Assembly (NCBI RefSeq): GCF_001025175.1
Contig: NZ_AP012324.1
Location: 2,108,001 to 2,172,000 of the forward strand
Reading direction: 5' to 3'
From: Bifidobacterium breve DSM 20213 = JCM 1192
Lineage (GTDB): Bacteria; Actinomycetota; Actinomycetes; Actinomycetales; Bifidobacteriaceae
Length of the DNA stretch: 64,000 bases
The notes under the pieces are model-generated. The model did no database searches and was not told the origin of the DNA. It saw only the letters and a list, made by a program, of their open reading frames with translations. The translations under genes were made by a program, and so were the position numbers. Every line of letters starts with the position of its first letter. Within the stretch, counting starts at the first letter, position 1. Below are positions 35,097 through 44,046 of this stretch, piece after piece.

Positions 35097-36116
35097 CTAC
35101 CCCTTAATCTCCAACACCGCCGCATACACTTGCTTGCGATTGGCCAGCGAACCATCGGCCAACGGATGCTCCTGCACCACCTGCGCGATGGCGTCCTTGA
35201 TACGCAGGCCATCCTCCAACGCACGGTCGATAGCCAGCACGGCCATATCTTCCACGCTCAACGTGCTGGGCGCGGCGGCCTCGGCCTCTTCACTGGAAGC
35301 GCCGCCGATGACCAATACCATCTCGCCGCGCGGCGGATCGTCAATCACACTCTGGCGAATCTCTCCGATTGGACCTCGCCGGATTTGCTCATAATCCTTG
35401 GTGAGCTCCCGACACAGCGCCATCGGACGGTTCGGGCCGAATGCGTCAAGCAGATCATCCATCGAATCGGCGATGCGGTGAGGCGTCTCGTAAAACACAA
35501 TGGTGCGGCGTTCGCCCAACAGTGTGCGTAGATATTGCACTCGTTCGGCATGCTTGCGCGGCAGGAATCCCTCGTAGCAGAAGCGATCGGTGGGCAGGCC
35601 GGAAAGGGCAAGCGCGTCAAGCACGGCAGAGGGGCCAGGCGCGCAGGTGACGGGCAGGCCGCGTTCAATGGCGCGGCGCACAATGGCCAGGCCTGGATCG
35701 TTGATGGTGGGCATGCCGGCGTCGGAAACGACGAGCACGGTCGCACCGGTTTCGACCTGATCAAGCAAACCGTCGGCCTTGTCTCGCTCGTTGTGGTCAT
35801 GGTAGGCGACGACTCGGCCGTTCACATAGACGCCGAGGCGGCGAGCCAGGTCGAACAGGCGGCGGGTGTCTTCTGCGGCTACGATGTCGGCACGTTCCAA
35901 AAAAGCCACCAGACGAGCAGAAGCGTCGCCGACGTTGCCGATTGGGGTCGCAGCGAGTACCACAGTGCCAGCAGGAATAGTCACAGCCGACTCGCGAGTT
36001 TGGGAAGCGGCAGGTCCGCCGGCATCAATCCCATCATTCCCATCGTTGCGTTCAAACACTTGTGCGACGCTCTGTTCAGCGTCACGCTGTTCATTCAACT
36101 CATCTGCGCTTGTCAT
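35097..36116 (-). CDS. rsmI: 16S rRNA (cytidine1402-2'-O)-methyltransferase
   Basis: The protein is 339 residues. After a Glu/Gln-rich N-terminal tail of about 45 residues, the tetrapyrrole-methylase fold starts with GTVVLAATPIGNVGDASARL. It continues with EDTRRLFDLARRL, VVSDAGMPTINDPG, CAPGPSAVLDALALSGLP and FYETPHRI. The enzyme 2'-O-methylates C1402 in the decoding centre using SAM. The start at 36116 is an estimate: GGGAG lies immediately before it, and a TTG start ten codons upstream or a later start would also be possible. rsmI close to metG is common in actinobacteria. Confidence 0.94.
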   Translation of the reverse strand: MTSADELNEQRDAEQSVAQVFERNDGNDGIDAGGPAASQTRESAVTIPAGTVVLAATPIGNVGDASARLVAFLERADIVAAEDTRRLFDLARRLGVYVNGRVVAYHDHNERDKADGLLDQVETGATVLVVSDAGMPTINDPGLAIVRRAIERGLPVTCAPGPSAVLDALALSGLPTDRFCYEGFLPRKHAERVQYLRTLLGERRTIVFYETPHRIADSMDDLLDAFGPNRPMALCRELTKDYEQIRRGPIGEIRQSVIDDPPRGEMVLVIGGASSEEAEAAAPSTLSVEDMAVLAIDRALEDGLRIKDAIAQVVQEHPLADGSLANRKQVYAAVLEIKG

Positions 36117-36165
36117 ACTCCCAGTATTGCCCAAGCCAAAGAGCAATCTGCTGTGGGATCAGGAG

Positions 36166-36373
36166 CATTCTGCACTTCGAGGGGCTGATTTCACATGTTC
36201 CGGAGATCTACTTCCGTTTCGAGGGGGCTCCCCAAACGTCAAAACGTGAGTAGGAACGGCCTGCTATCAATGATATTTCGCCGTTTTGGAGACATGTCTG
36301 CTTAACGACCAGCCCCTTGAAACGGAGGTAGACCTCCAGCAAACACCAAATCAGCCCCTCGAAGTGCAGAATG
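36166..36373. repeat. Palindromic intergenic element, family A copy 2
   Basis: The 208-bp element has perfect 26-bp terminal inverted repeats (36166-36191 and 36348-36373) containing TTCGAGGGGCTGATTT. Inner arms read GATCTACTTCCGTTTC and its inverse. The central part holds TAGGAACGGC and ATTTCGCCGTTTTGGA, also found in the copy at 16584-16769. It lies upstream of rsmI and downstream of the tRNA. The remainder of this gap (36374-36435) shows nothing. Confidence 0.8.
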
Positions 36374-36435
36374 ACCCTTCACCAACGAGTTTTCTCTGCG
36401 CTTTGCATTTTTGAGGTCTACTTTCAAAATGAAAA

Positions 36436-36467
36436 GACCCTCTGCGGTGGAATGAATGCAGAGGGTC
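36436..36467 (-). terminator. Terminator of tRNA-Ala
   Basis: A perfect 10-bp stem GACCCTCTGC / GCAGAGGGTC is followed on the minus strand by TTTTCATTTTG. It lies four bases beyond the tRNA 3' end. Confidence 0.9.
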
Positions 36468-36470
36468 TCG

Positions 36471-36543
36471 TGGAGCTGACGGTAGTCGAAACCGCGACCT
36501 CTTCGATGCGAACGAAGCGCTCTACCAACTGAGCTACAGCCCC
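36471..36543 (-). tRNA. tRNA-Ala (anticodon CGC)
   Basis: The 73-nt cloverleaf has acceptor stem GGGGCTG / CAGCTCC with the G3:U70 pair that identifies alanine tRNAs. The D-arm is GCTCAGTTGGTAGAGC. The anticodon stem CTTCG / CGAAG holds loop TTCGCAT, giving anticodon CGC for GCG codons. The T-loop is GGTTTCGACTACC-like. CCA is not encoded. A strong terminator follows. Confidence 0.95.
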
Positions 36544-36776
36544 TTGGATGTTACTTTGCTCCGCAAAGCAACTCGCACAAATATAATACGGGGTGCAGTC
36601 AAACGCAATTCGGGCAAGGTGTCGGCAGACAGACTATTTTCCCAAAAATCTGGAAGAACGCACACTGAGCACACAGCAGTGCACATTTTCCAGACAAGAG
36701 CCGAAATAGTCTGAAAAACGTATGCCAGCTGGCTGGTCGAATCAATCAAGCCAATCTAGCCGCAACTGCACTATGC

Positions 36777-38195
36777 CTATGCCCCCAGCACGTGCAACAC
36801 CTTCTTCTCGTTATAGAACGCGAACACAATGCCGCCCAATCCACACAGCACAGCCGCGCACACGGCGGCGATACGGTAGCCCGCGCCGGATGCCATGCCG
36901 ATGGTGGACACTCCGGTGAACAGCAACATGGCCACGGACTGCCCCATTTTCATGGCAAAAGTACGAGCCGCGTAGAACATGCCCTGACGATCTTGGCCCG
37001 TGGTCTTGGAACTGGCATCGGCGATATTCGCCACGATGGCCTGCGGCAGGATGCCGAATGCAGCCATCGGAATCGCACCCACCACTGAAAGCGTCAGACC
37101 CTGGGCCATGGCCGGCATGAGGGCGAGTACACCGGAGCCGAGTGCACCGGCAAAGGCGAACGCGCAGGTGAAAATCACAAAAGCGATAAGCAACAAGCGC
37201 TTTTTGCCCACACGGTTAGCCAGGATATTGACCGGCAGATAGAACAGCACCGAGACGCCGGTCATGAGTACAAAGTAGATGGTCGTGGTGGTTTCCGGCA
37301 GTTTCAGCAGACTGGTCACGAAGAACGGCAGGCCGGTCTGGAACGTGGTGATGGCCACCCAGTAGACCACGTCGGAGCATACGAACTTGCGGAATTCACC
37401 GTCGGAAAAGGTCTGCTTCAGGGATTCAATGGTCGATTCGGAGGTGGGCTGCGAGTTGACGTAGTCCTTCTCGCGAATGGCCAGCGGCGGCACAAGCATG
37501 CAGGCGAACGCCACGGCAGCCATGATGGTAAAGGTCACGCGGATGGCGGTGATGCGCCCCATCATCGGCACGAATGCGCCCCAAATCACCGGCGCCACAT
37601 AGGCGATGGCGGTGCCGGCCACCCAGGTGAAGGAGATGGCGGTGGAGATGGTCAACTGCTGCTTGGAATCGTGACCGAGCTCGGCGATGAGCGCGTTGTA
37701 CGGCGTGCAGTAGAACGTGAGGGCAATGTAGTAGCCGATAACAGTGACGAACAGGAATGCCGCGTTGACCCAACTGGTGCCGTTGATCGGACTCCAGAAC
37801 ACGAGTACGGTGACCACGGCGAGCGGCAGGGCCGCGAATTTCAGGAAGGGCATGCGGCGGCCGGCTTTGGAATCGCAGCGGTCGGACAGGGAGGCCACGG
37901 CCGGGTCCACGAAAGCATCAAAGAATCGGGCGAATGCGGTGATGCCTCCCACCACGGTTACTAGCCCAAGCACCACGAGACCCTGCGGCACGAACACGGT
38001 CTGGCCTTGGGAGATGGTCTCCTGATCGGGCTGGTAGAAGTAGACGAGCCAGTTGGAGATGATGCCGGAAAGCAGCGCCCAGCCGAACTGGCCGACCGCG
38101 AAGGCCCACACTTTGGCAATGGGCAAATCCTTGATAGTCGATTGCAACGAGCCACCGGACACATTCGTTGCACTTACCGCTGTTGCATTGTCCAT
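36777..38195 (-). CDS. GPH-family (MelB-like) MFS sugar transporter
   Basis: The 472-residue protein has 12 membrane segments. Features of glycoside-pentoside-hexuronide:cation symporters are visible: FFDAFVDPAVASLSDR near residue 90, GRRMPFLKFAALPL near 113, and YCTPYNALIAELG near 165. It probably imports a sugar or glycoside with H+ or Na+. The ATG at 38195 has GGAGGG eight bases upstream and is preferred over the one two codons earlier. A perfect 15-bp palindrome (38218-38232) just upstream suggests control by a repressor. No glycosidase is adjacent, so the substrate is open. Confidence 0.85.
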   Translation of the reverse strand: MDNATAVSATNVSGGSLQSTIKDLPIAKVWAFAVGQFGWALLSGIISNWLVYFYQPDQETISQGQTVFVPQGLVVLGLVTVVGGITAFARFFDAFVDPAVASLSDRCDSKAGRRMPFLKFAALPLAVVTVLVFWSPINGTSWVNAAFLFVTVIGYYIALTFYCTPYNALIAELGHDSKQQLTISTAISFTWVAGTAIAYVAPVIWGAFVPMMGRITAIRVTFTIMAAVAFACMLVPPLAIREKDYVNSQPTSESTIESLKQTFSDGEFRKFVCSDVVYWVAITTFQTGLPFFVTSLLKLPETTTTIYFVLMTGVSVLFYLPVNILANRVGKKRLLLIAFVIFTCAFAFAGALGSGVLALMPAMAQGLTLSVVGAIPMAAFGILPQAIVANIADASSKTTGQDRQGMFYAARTFAMKMGQSVAMLLFTGVSTIGMASGAGYRIAAVCAAVLCGLGGIVFAFYNEKKVLHVLGA

Positions 38196-38217
38196 TCTCA
38201 TACCCTCCGAATCAACA

Positions 38218-38232
38218 TTGACACAGTGTCAA
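38218..38232. promoter_or_regulatory. Operator palindrome of the MFS transporter gene
   Basis: TTGACACAGTGTCAA is a perfect palindrome around one central base, 22 bases upstream of the ATG. On the minus strand a TATACT -10-like box lies seven bases before it, so a bound repressor would cover the transcription start. Confidence 0.55.
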
Positions 38233-38262
38233 GATTCAGTATACACCGCACAGCGCAGCGCC

Positions 38263-38292
38263 TTGCAGCCGCGCAGCCACACGCCCTACGAT
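38263..38292 (+). promoter_or_regulatory. Promoter of apbE, leaderless
   Basis: TTGCAG (38263-38268), an 18-base spacer and TACGAT (38287-38292) are followed by seven bases and the ATG at 38300. There is no Shine-Dalgarno sequence. This is the best-formed promoter among the leaderless candidates in the window. Confidence 0.5.
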
Positions 38293-38299
38293 AGTAGGC

Positions 38300-39241
38300 A
38301 TGACAGGCCTAACCGAGCAATTGCCGCACACCGCCGCATTCCCCAATGCCTTGGGAACCGGCCTGCTGTTGCATACCGCGAGCGCGCTGGGCGGTGACCT
38401 GCACCAGCACATCGAAGACCTCATTTCCGATTACGAAAACGTACTGTCTCGATTTAAAGGTGACTCGATTGTGGGTCAGATGCGCGTGGCCACGCACGGC
38501 GGCACATTCGATTTTCCTGACTGGACGCTGAATCTATTTGACCTGTATGACCACTTGTTTTCTGCTACCAATGGGGCGATTGACCCATGCGTGGGTGAAG
38601 ATCTGATTCGGCTGGGATATGACAAATCATATTCATCTGTGAACGAACCCAATGCCGATGAACACACAGGTGCGATTCATGGGCGGGCCACATGGGATCA
38701 CGCCATCGAGCACCATGGCACAACGTTGGTTACGCATGGCCCGGTCGCACTCGACTTCGGCGCATGTGGCAAGGGCTATCTGGTGGATCTGATTGCGGAA
38801 AGGCTGGGGGTGGCCCAGAGCGACCTCCGATATGTCATCGACGCCGGCGGCGATTTGCTGGTGCACACGAGCGAACCAATCACCATCGCCCTTGAAGATC
38901 CCTCCGACCCGGCTAACGCCGTCGGTGTGGCAGAGATCAGCCAAGGCGCGTTCTGCGCAAGCTCCCCCAGCCGCCGACACTGGACCGATGCCGCCGGCCA
39001 TCAACTCCACCATCTGCTCAACGCCATCGACGGTGTGCCGGTTAACAGCGTAGCCGCCACATGGGTTGCCGCTACGCCGCCATCTTTGGCTACCGCCCAA
39101 GCTGACGGCCTTGCCACCGCCCTCTTCACCTCCCCGGCCGCCCAGCTGCGCGCACACTTTCCATTCGAATGCGCCATCCTCACCGCCGACCGCTCCGCTG
39201 CCCAGTCTCCCGATTTTCCGGGCAGCTTTTTCATGCGATAG
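38300..39241 (+). CDS. apbE: ApbE-family FAD:protein FMN transferase
   Basis: The 313-residue protein has family motifs NALGTGLLLHT, YENVLSRFKGDS (the ES-R-F-type segment), TNGAIDPCVG, ALDFGACGKGYLVDLIAERL (about 155), VIDAGGDLLVH, and the C-terminal NSVAATWVAATPPSLATAQADGLATALF. ApbE enzymes covalently attach FMN to Thr/Ser of flavoproteins, using FAD. No signal peptide or lipobox is visible, so this may be a cytoplasmic form. No obvious flavin acceptor (Rnf, Nqr or fumarate reductase type) is in the window. It diverges from the MFS transporter. Confidence 0.9.
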   Translation: MTGLTEQLPHTAAFPNALGTGLLLHTASALGGDLHQHIEDLISDYENVLSRFKGDSIVGQMRVATHGGTFDFPDWTLNLFDLYDHLFSATNGAIDPCVGEDLIRLGYDKSYSSVNEPNADEHTGAIHGRATWDHAIEHHGTTLVTHGPVALDFGACGKGYLVDLIAERLGVAQSDLRYVIDAGGDLLVHTSEPITIALEDPSDPANAVGVAEISQGAFCASSPSRRHWTDAAGHQLHHLLNAIDGVPVNSVAATWVAATPPSLATAQADGLATALFTSPAAQLRAHFPFECAILTADRSAAQSPDFPGSFFMR

Positions 39242-39249
39242 TTCAGCCG

Positions 39250-41079
39250 TCAGCCCGCCAACGCGAACTGGCTGTTGTATAAATCAGCGTAGAAGCCACC
39301 AGCAGCCAGCAACTCCTCATGCGTGCCGCGTTCGATCACATCGCCATGATTCATGACGAGAATCATGTCGGCGTCGCGAATCGTGGAGAGGCGGTGCGCA
39401 ATCACGAAGGAGGTACGGTCCACGGTCAACGCGTCCATGGCCTTCTGAATCAACTCTTCAGTACGGGTATCGACCGAAGATGTGGCCTCATCGAGGATCA
39501 GAATCGGTGCGTCCTGTACCATTGCGCGGGCAATGGTGAGCAGCTGCTTCTGGCCGGCGGACAGCGACGAATTCTCGTCGAGCACGGTGTCGTAGCCGTT
39601 CGGCAGCGACATGATGTAGTGGTGCAATCCCACAGCTTTGCATGCGCTGATGATCTGCTCATCCGTAACGCCCGGCTTGGAGTAGGCGATGTTCTCGCGC
39701 ACAGTGTCATTAAAGATCCAGGTATCCTGCAGCACCATGGAGAACTGGTCGTGCACATTCCAGCGCGGCACGGACTTGGTGTCCACGCCGTCGATGGCGA
39801 TCGAGCCACCGGCAATCTCGTAGAAGCGCATAAGTAGGTTGACCATAGTGGTCTTACCGGCACCGGTCGGGCCCACAATAGCAACCTTCTGACCGGAGGA
39901 GACAGAAGCGGAGAAGTCGTTGATAATCGGCTTGCCGGCCTCATATTCAAAGCGCACGTGACTGAATTCCACATCGCCGTGCACCTCATGGCCTTGAGCG
40001 CCAAGCAGCACCTGCTTGCCGGATTCGTCAGCCATTTCCGACTCTTCGAGGAATCCGAATACGCGTTCGGATGCGGCGGCGCAACGCTGCAGGTTCTGGA
40101 ACGCCTGCGCAAACTGCGAGAGCGGCTGCGTAAACAGGCGGATATACATCATGAACGCCACGATCACGCCGAATTCGATCTGGCCGTCCATGGCGAGCGC
40201 GGCACCCACCACGCACACCACCACATAGCCGAAATTACCGACGAAGTTCATCAGCGGCATCATCAGACCAGACAAGAACTGCGACTTCCAGCCGGAATCG
40301 TACAGATCCGCGTTGTAGCGCTCGAACCGACGAATAGAATCCGCCTCGCCGTTGTATGCCTTGACGATGGTGTGACCGGCGTACATCTCCTCCACATGGC
40401 CGTTCACATCACCCAACGCGACCTGCTGGCGGGTGAAGTACTTTTGCGAGGCCTTCATAATGACCATCATGATGATCAGGCCGATGATGCTTGAACCGAT
40501 TGCGCACAGCGCCATGATCCAGTTGTTGTAGAACATCATGACCAATGCGCCCACGAACAGCGTCGCGGATGTGATCAGCGATCCGAGCGACTGGCCCAGC
40601 GTCTGGCCGATAGCGTCCACATCGTTGGTGATGCGGGAAAGCACGTCGCCGTAGCTGACTTTGTCGAAGTAACTGAGCGGCAGCTTGTTGATCTTCTTGC
40701 TGATCGACTCACGCAACTCCTGTGCAGTGCGCTGCGTAACGGTGGCCATCATCCAGCTTTGAATGTAGCTGAGCAACGCGTAGCCCACATACAGCACCAC
40801 AAGCAGCCAGCCGATACGAGCAACCGCGCCCATGTCGATCGAGTTGAGCACCGGCTTGCCGTGCACTACCGCAGGCAGACCTTTGGTGATCTCATTGGTC
40901 ATGTCCTTGAGCTTGTCCGGGCCGATAATCTGGCAGATGGTGCCAGCCGCGCCCAGCACAAGCGCGATGATGATGGCAGGAACGTATTTGCGGCAAAAGC
41001 GGACGAGTTTGCCCATGACTTTGCCGAAATCCTGTGGTTTTTCGACCGCACCTCCGCGGCCCATAGGTCCTCTTGGCAT
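39250..41079 (-). CDS. Heterodimeric ABC exporter, ATPase-competent subunit (MarR-linked)
   Basis: The 609-residue protein has six membrane segments in about 25-330 and a nucleotide-binding domain in about 360-605. Walker A is GPTGAGKTTMV, the signature is SSLSAGQKQ, Walker B is PILILDEATSSVD with catalytic Glu, and the switch is IAHR. It is the second gene after the partner at 41211-43079, separated by a family B repeat (41103-41204). The pair, preceded by a marR gene, resembles inducible multidrug or toxic-compound exporters. It starts MPRGPMGRGG, with the ribosome site weak. Confidence 0.93.
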   Translation of the reverse strand: MPRGPMGRGGAVEKPQDFGKVMGKLVRFCRKYVPAIIIALVLGAAGTICQIIGPDKLKDMTNEITKGLPAVVHGKPVLNSIDMGAVARIGWLLVVLYVGYALLSYIQSWMMATVTQRTAQELRESISKKINKLPLSYFDKVSYGDVLSRITNDVDAIGQTLGQSLGSLITSATLFVGALVMMFYNNWIMALCAIGSSIIGLIIMMVIMKASQKYFTRQQVALGDVNGHVEEMYAGHTIVKAYNGEADSIRRFERYNADLYDSGWKSQFLSGLMMPLMNFVGNFGYVVVCVVGAALAMDGQIEFGVIVAFMMYIRLFTQPLSQFAQAFQNLQRCAAASERVFGFLEESEMADESGKQVLLGAQGHEVHGDVEFSHVRFEYEAGKPIINDFSASVSSGQKVAIVGPTGAGKTTMVNLLMRFYEIAGGSIAIDGVDTKSVPRWNVHDQFSMVLQDTWIFNDTVRENIAYSKPGVTDEQIISACKAVGLHHYIMSLPNGYDTVLDENSSLSAGQKQLLTIARAMVQDAPILILDEATSSVDTRTEELIQKAMDALTVDRTSFVIAHRLSTIRDADMILVMNHGDVIERGTHEELLAAGGFYADLYNSQFALAG

Positions 41080-41102
41080 TGTTTCTTAAGTCCTTTGTCT
41101 CT

Positions 41103-41204
41103 TGGCTCCCCTCTGGAGGGGAGCTGTCACGAAGTGACTGAGAGGAGGCTTCAGAGACCACCCTCAGTCTCGCTATGCTCGACAGCTCCCGCCAGCGGGA
41201 GCCA
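41103..41204. repeat. Family B palindromic element between exporter genes
   Basis: Outer arms GGCTCCCCTCTGGAGGGGAG and CTCCCGCCAGCGGGAGCC and inner arms GTGACTGAGAGGAGG / CCACCCTCAGTCTCGC are inverted. It occupies nearly the whole 131-base gap between two co-directional exporter genes. Confidence 0.75.
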
Positions 41205-41210
41205 TATAAG

Positions 41211-43079
41211 TTACGCAGTCAGTTCCGATTCACTCAGCTGGGATTCGGCAATCTGTCGGTACACTTCGCAGTTCTCGAGCAGCTCCCTATGCGTGCCTTG
41301 GCCCACGACCTTGCCCTCGTCAAGCACCACGATGCGATCGGCGTTCATGATCGTGCCGATGCGCTGGGCCACGATGAGCTTGGTGGAATCCTTGGCTTCC
41401 TTGGCGAGCGCGTCTCGCACCGCACGGTCGGTTTTGAAGTCGAGCGCGGAGAACGAGTCATCGAAAATCAGGATTTCCGGATGACGGTAGACGGCGCGGG
41501 CGATGGACAGACGCTGTTTCTGGCCACCGGACACGTTCGAGCCGCCTTGTGCGATCGGCGAATCGAATCCGCCGTCCATGCGGTTGACGAATTCGCTGGC
41601 CTGGGCCACGTCGGCAGCGGCCTTGACACGGCTCATCTGTTCGTCTGTCAACTTGCCGTCGTTGGCGGCATCGGTGGCCAGCTGAAGCGCCTCGCGCTTG
41701 CGGCCGGCGGAAGTGGAAGTATCCGCCAGTTCGACCGCGTCGTTCTCTCCGGGCTTGTCGCCGTAGCTGATGTTGCCGGCCACGGTGCCCTTGAACAATA
41801 CGGAGCGCTGCGGTACATAGCCGATCTTGTCGCGTAGGGCGACCATGTCATAGTCGCGCACGTCCACACCGTCGACGAGCACTTGCCCGGCGGATACGTC
41901 GTAGAAGCGCGGCACGAGATTAATCAGCGACGACTTGCCCGAGCCGGTAGAGCCGATGAACGCCACGGTCTGGCCCTTCTCGGCTTTGAAATTGATATCC
42001 TGCAGCATAGCCTCGCGCGAATCCGGGTAGGTGAAGCTCACGTTCTTGAATTCCACGGTGCCGGTCTGCCCGGTCTTTGCGATGTCGGCCGCGCGCTTGG
42101 TGCCGTTTTTCACAATCGGCTCGGTGTTCAACACTTCCATCACGCGCTGTGCGGACACGTCGGCGCGCGGCCAAAGCACGAATACCATGCTCATCAGCAG
42201 GAAGCTCATAATCACCTGCACGGAGTAGCTGGAGAACACCACCATGTTGGAGAACACGGTGAGCTTGTCGGTAAGCTCGGCGGCCTCGATCAGGTAGGCG
42301 CCAATCCAGTAGACGGCGAGCATAAGGCCGTTCATCACCGTGTTCATCAGCGGCATCATGATGGCCATGGTGCGGTTGGTGAACAGCTGCGTATCGGTCA
42401 GATCCTTGTTGGCCTTGGTGAATTTGGACTCCTGGTAGTCCTCGGCGTTGTAGGCGCGCACCACCCGCAGACCAGTGAGATTCTCGCGGGCCACGAGGTT
42501 GATGTTATCGGTGAGCCTCTGCATGGCCTTGAACTTCGGCATGACCAGTGCCATGAGGATTACGACAGCGACCAGCAGAATCACGACCGCTATGGCCGTG
42601 GCGACCGTCCATTCGAAGCCCTCGCCGGCAATCTTGCAGACAGCCCACACGGCCATGATCGGCGACTTGACAATGAGCTGCAGACCCATGGTGATGAACA
42701 TCTGGATTTGCGTGATGTCGTTGGTGGAGCGGGTGATGAGGCTGGCCGTGGAGAACTTGCTCATTTCGGCCGGGCCGAAGGATTCGACCTTACGAAATTC
42801 GAGCGAGCGTAGGCGCTGGCCGAAGCTGGAGGCCACGCGCGCCGCGATATAGCCGGTGATGATGGCGCAGCAGACCGAGCCGAGCGAGACCAGCAGCATC
42901 TTGCCGCCGGCGACCCAGATGTCCGCCATTGCGCTGCCCGGCGTCTCGACCAGGGTGGTGATGTCTGACATATAATCGGGCAGTTCGAGGTCGAACCAGA
43001 TTTGCCCGACGATGGACACTAAGGCGATAAGCATCTGACCGATCTCCGCTTTGGAGAGGTATTTCATGATGCGAAACAT
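41211..43079 (-). CDS. Heterodimeric ABC exporter, subunit with degenerate catalytic site
   Basis: The 622-residue exporter has intact Walker A GSTGSGKSSLI and signature NVSGGQKQ. Walker B is EILIFDDSFSALD (Asp instead of catalytic Glu) and the switch position is VAQR (Gln instead of His). That combination marks the non-catalytic site of a heterodimer with the gene at 39250. Between Q-loop and signature there is an unusual insert of about 40 residues rich in Asp, Glu, Ala (around LADTSTSAGRKREAL). It is directly downstream of marR, and an operator-like palindrome lies at 43195-43207 in the gap. Confidence 0.92.
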   Translation of the reverse strand: MFRIMKYLSKAEIGQMLIALVSIVGQIWFDLELPDYMSDITTLVETPGSAMADIWVAGGKMLLVSLGSVCCAIITGYIAARVASSFGQRLRSLEFRKVESFGPAEMSKFSTASLITRSTNDITQIQMFITMGLQLIVKSPIMAVWAVCKIAGEGFEWTVATAIAVVILLVAVVILMALVMPKFKAMQRLTDNINLVARENLTGLRVVRAYNAEDYQESKFTKANKDLTDTQLFTNRTMAIMMPLMNTVMNGLMLAVYWIGAYLIEAAELTDKLTVFSNMVVFSSYSVQVIMSFLLMSMVFVLWPRADVSAQRVMEVLNTEPIVKNGTKRAADIAKTGQTGTVEFKNVSFTYPDSREAMLQDINFKAEKGQTVAFIGSTGSGKSSLINLVPRFYDVSAGQVLVDGVDVRDYDMVALRDKIGYVPQRSVLFKGTVAGNISYGDKPGENDAVELADTSTSAGRKREALQLATDAANDGKLTDEQMSRVKAAADVAQASEFVNRMDGGFDSPIAQGGSNVSGGQKQRLSIARAVYRHPEILIFDDSFSALDFKTDRAVRDALAKEAKDSTKLIVAQRIGTIMNADRIVVLDEGKVVGQGTHRELLENCEVYRQIAESQLSESELTA

Positions 43080-43194
43080 TGGTTTCCCCTTGTGTTGGTT
43101 GGTTATTGGGTTATTAACTATTTGATTTGTGGATTGATTGAGTTATCGATACTTATTGATTCACGATGTCTTAATAGTTTTCATTATTTGATTA

Positions 43195-43207
43195 CTTACA
43201 CCGTAAG
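43195..43207. promoter_or_regulatory. MarR operator candidate upstream of the exporter genes
   Basis: CTTACACCGTAAG is a palindrome (arms CTTAC / GTAAG) 115 bases before the exporter ATG. Nearly the same sequence occurs upstream of marR at 43847-43859. The surrounding 43080-43250 is very AT-rich and probably holds the promoter. Confidence 0.55.
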
Positions 43208-43262
43208 ATATTACGCGCAATTCTGCATGTTCGCTGCGAGCATCATCAATCATGCTTGCCGA

Positions 43263-43784
43263 TCAGCCCTCAGCATGTTTGGCCGCCATGTGCTCCGCCA
43301 CGCGCTTATCCCGCTCGGCAAACGCCCCCCGCACTTGCTCAGGAGTAGGACGCGGCTGGCCGGGATGGCAAATCGACATGTACGTGGTGAATTCCGAAAG
43401 CAAATCAACGAATTCGCGCGTGCGACGCTCCCCCATCTGCGAGAAGATCCAGCAGATTGCGGAACGCATCTCATCAATCATTCGACGAGACTCCTCACGC
43501 CCGGAATCAGTAAGGCTCACGCGGATGATGCGCCGATCATTAGAATCAATGTCGCGCGTAATCCAGCCCTTCTTTTCCAATGATGACAGCACGGTGGAGA
43601 TACGGCCTGAGCTGGCTTGAAGCGCAGTCGCCAACTGCGACGGCGTCTGGGTGCCCTTGAAGGACAACTCCCGAAGCACGAACTGCTCTCCATGGGCGCC
43701 GCGCGTGAATTCCCTCTGCATTTTCGAACGATTGCCCCATACGCTGGCATACAGCTCGCCGACCGCTTCCTGCTCGAATCCCAT
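43263..43784 (-). CDS. MarR-family transcriptional regulator
   Basis: The 173-residue protein has a winged helix-turn-helix in about 40-105: LRELSFKGTQTPSQLATAL, then SSGRISTVLSSLEKKGWI (recognition helix) and RDIDSNDRRIIRVSLTDSG (wing). These are the canonical MarR signatures. It is encoded directly upstream of two ABC exporter subunits on the same strand. Paired operator-like sites precede both marR and the exporters, so it probably represses itself and the exporter until a ligand binds. The ligand is unknown. The start lacks a strong ribosome site; a later methionine is possible. Confidence 0.9.
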   Translation of the reverse strand: MGFEQEAVGELYASVWGNRSKMQREFTRGAHGEQFVLRELSFKGTQTPSQLATALQASSGRISTVLSSLEKKGWITRDIDSNDRRIIRVSLTDSGREESRRMIDEMRSAICWIFSQMGERRTREFVDLLSEFTTYMSICHPGQPRPTPEQVRGAFAERDKRVAEHMAAKHAEG

Positions 43785-43846
43785 ATCGAAGCACCATCCA
43801 TTTCACGCACCATGCGGCAGTGCACCGCAAACATCCCAAAGAATAT

Positions 43847-43859
43847 CTCACACCGTAAA
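43847..43859. promoter_or_regulatory. MarR operator candidate upstream of marR
   Basis: CTCACACCGTAAA differs at two of 13 positions from the palindrome at 43195-43207 and lies 63 bases before the marR ATG. Both copies have ATAT adjacent. Confidence 0.55.
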
Positions 43860-44046
43860 CAATTCACCATTGAGAGTAATCTAGACAGATCCGTCGTCCC
43901 AGCTGTTCACGAGACCACAAAAACGATAGAGCACCTGTAAAAAACGAATCAATACACAGCACCTATACATTGCAACGATTCCGGGCTACATATGGAGTCA
44001 AGAAAGAGCTGGCACGGAAGCCAGACCACCGAGGGGGGCGGGAATC

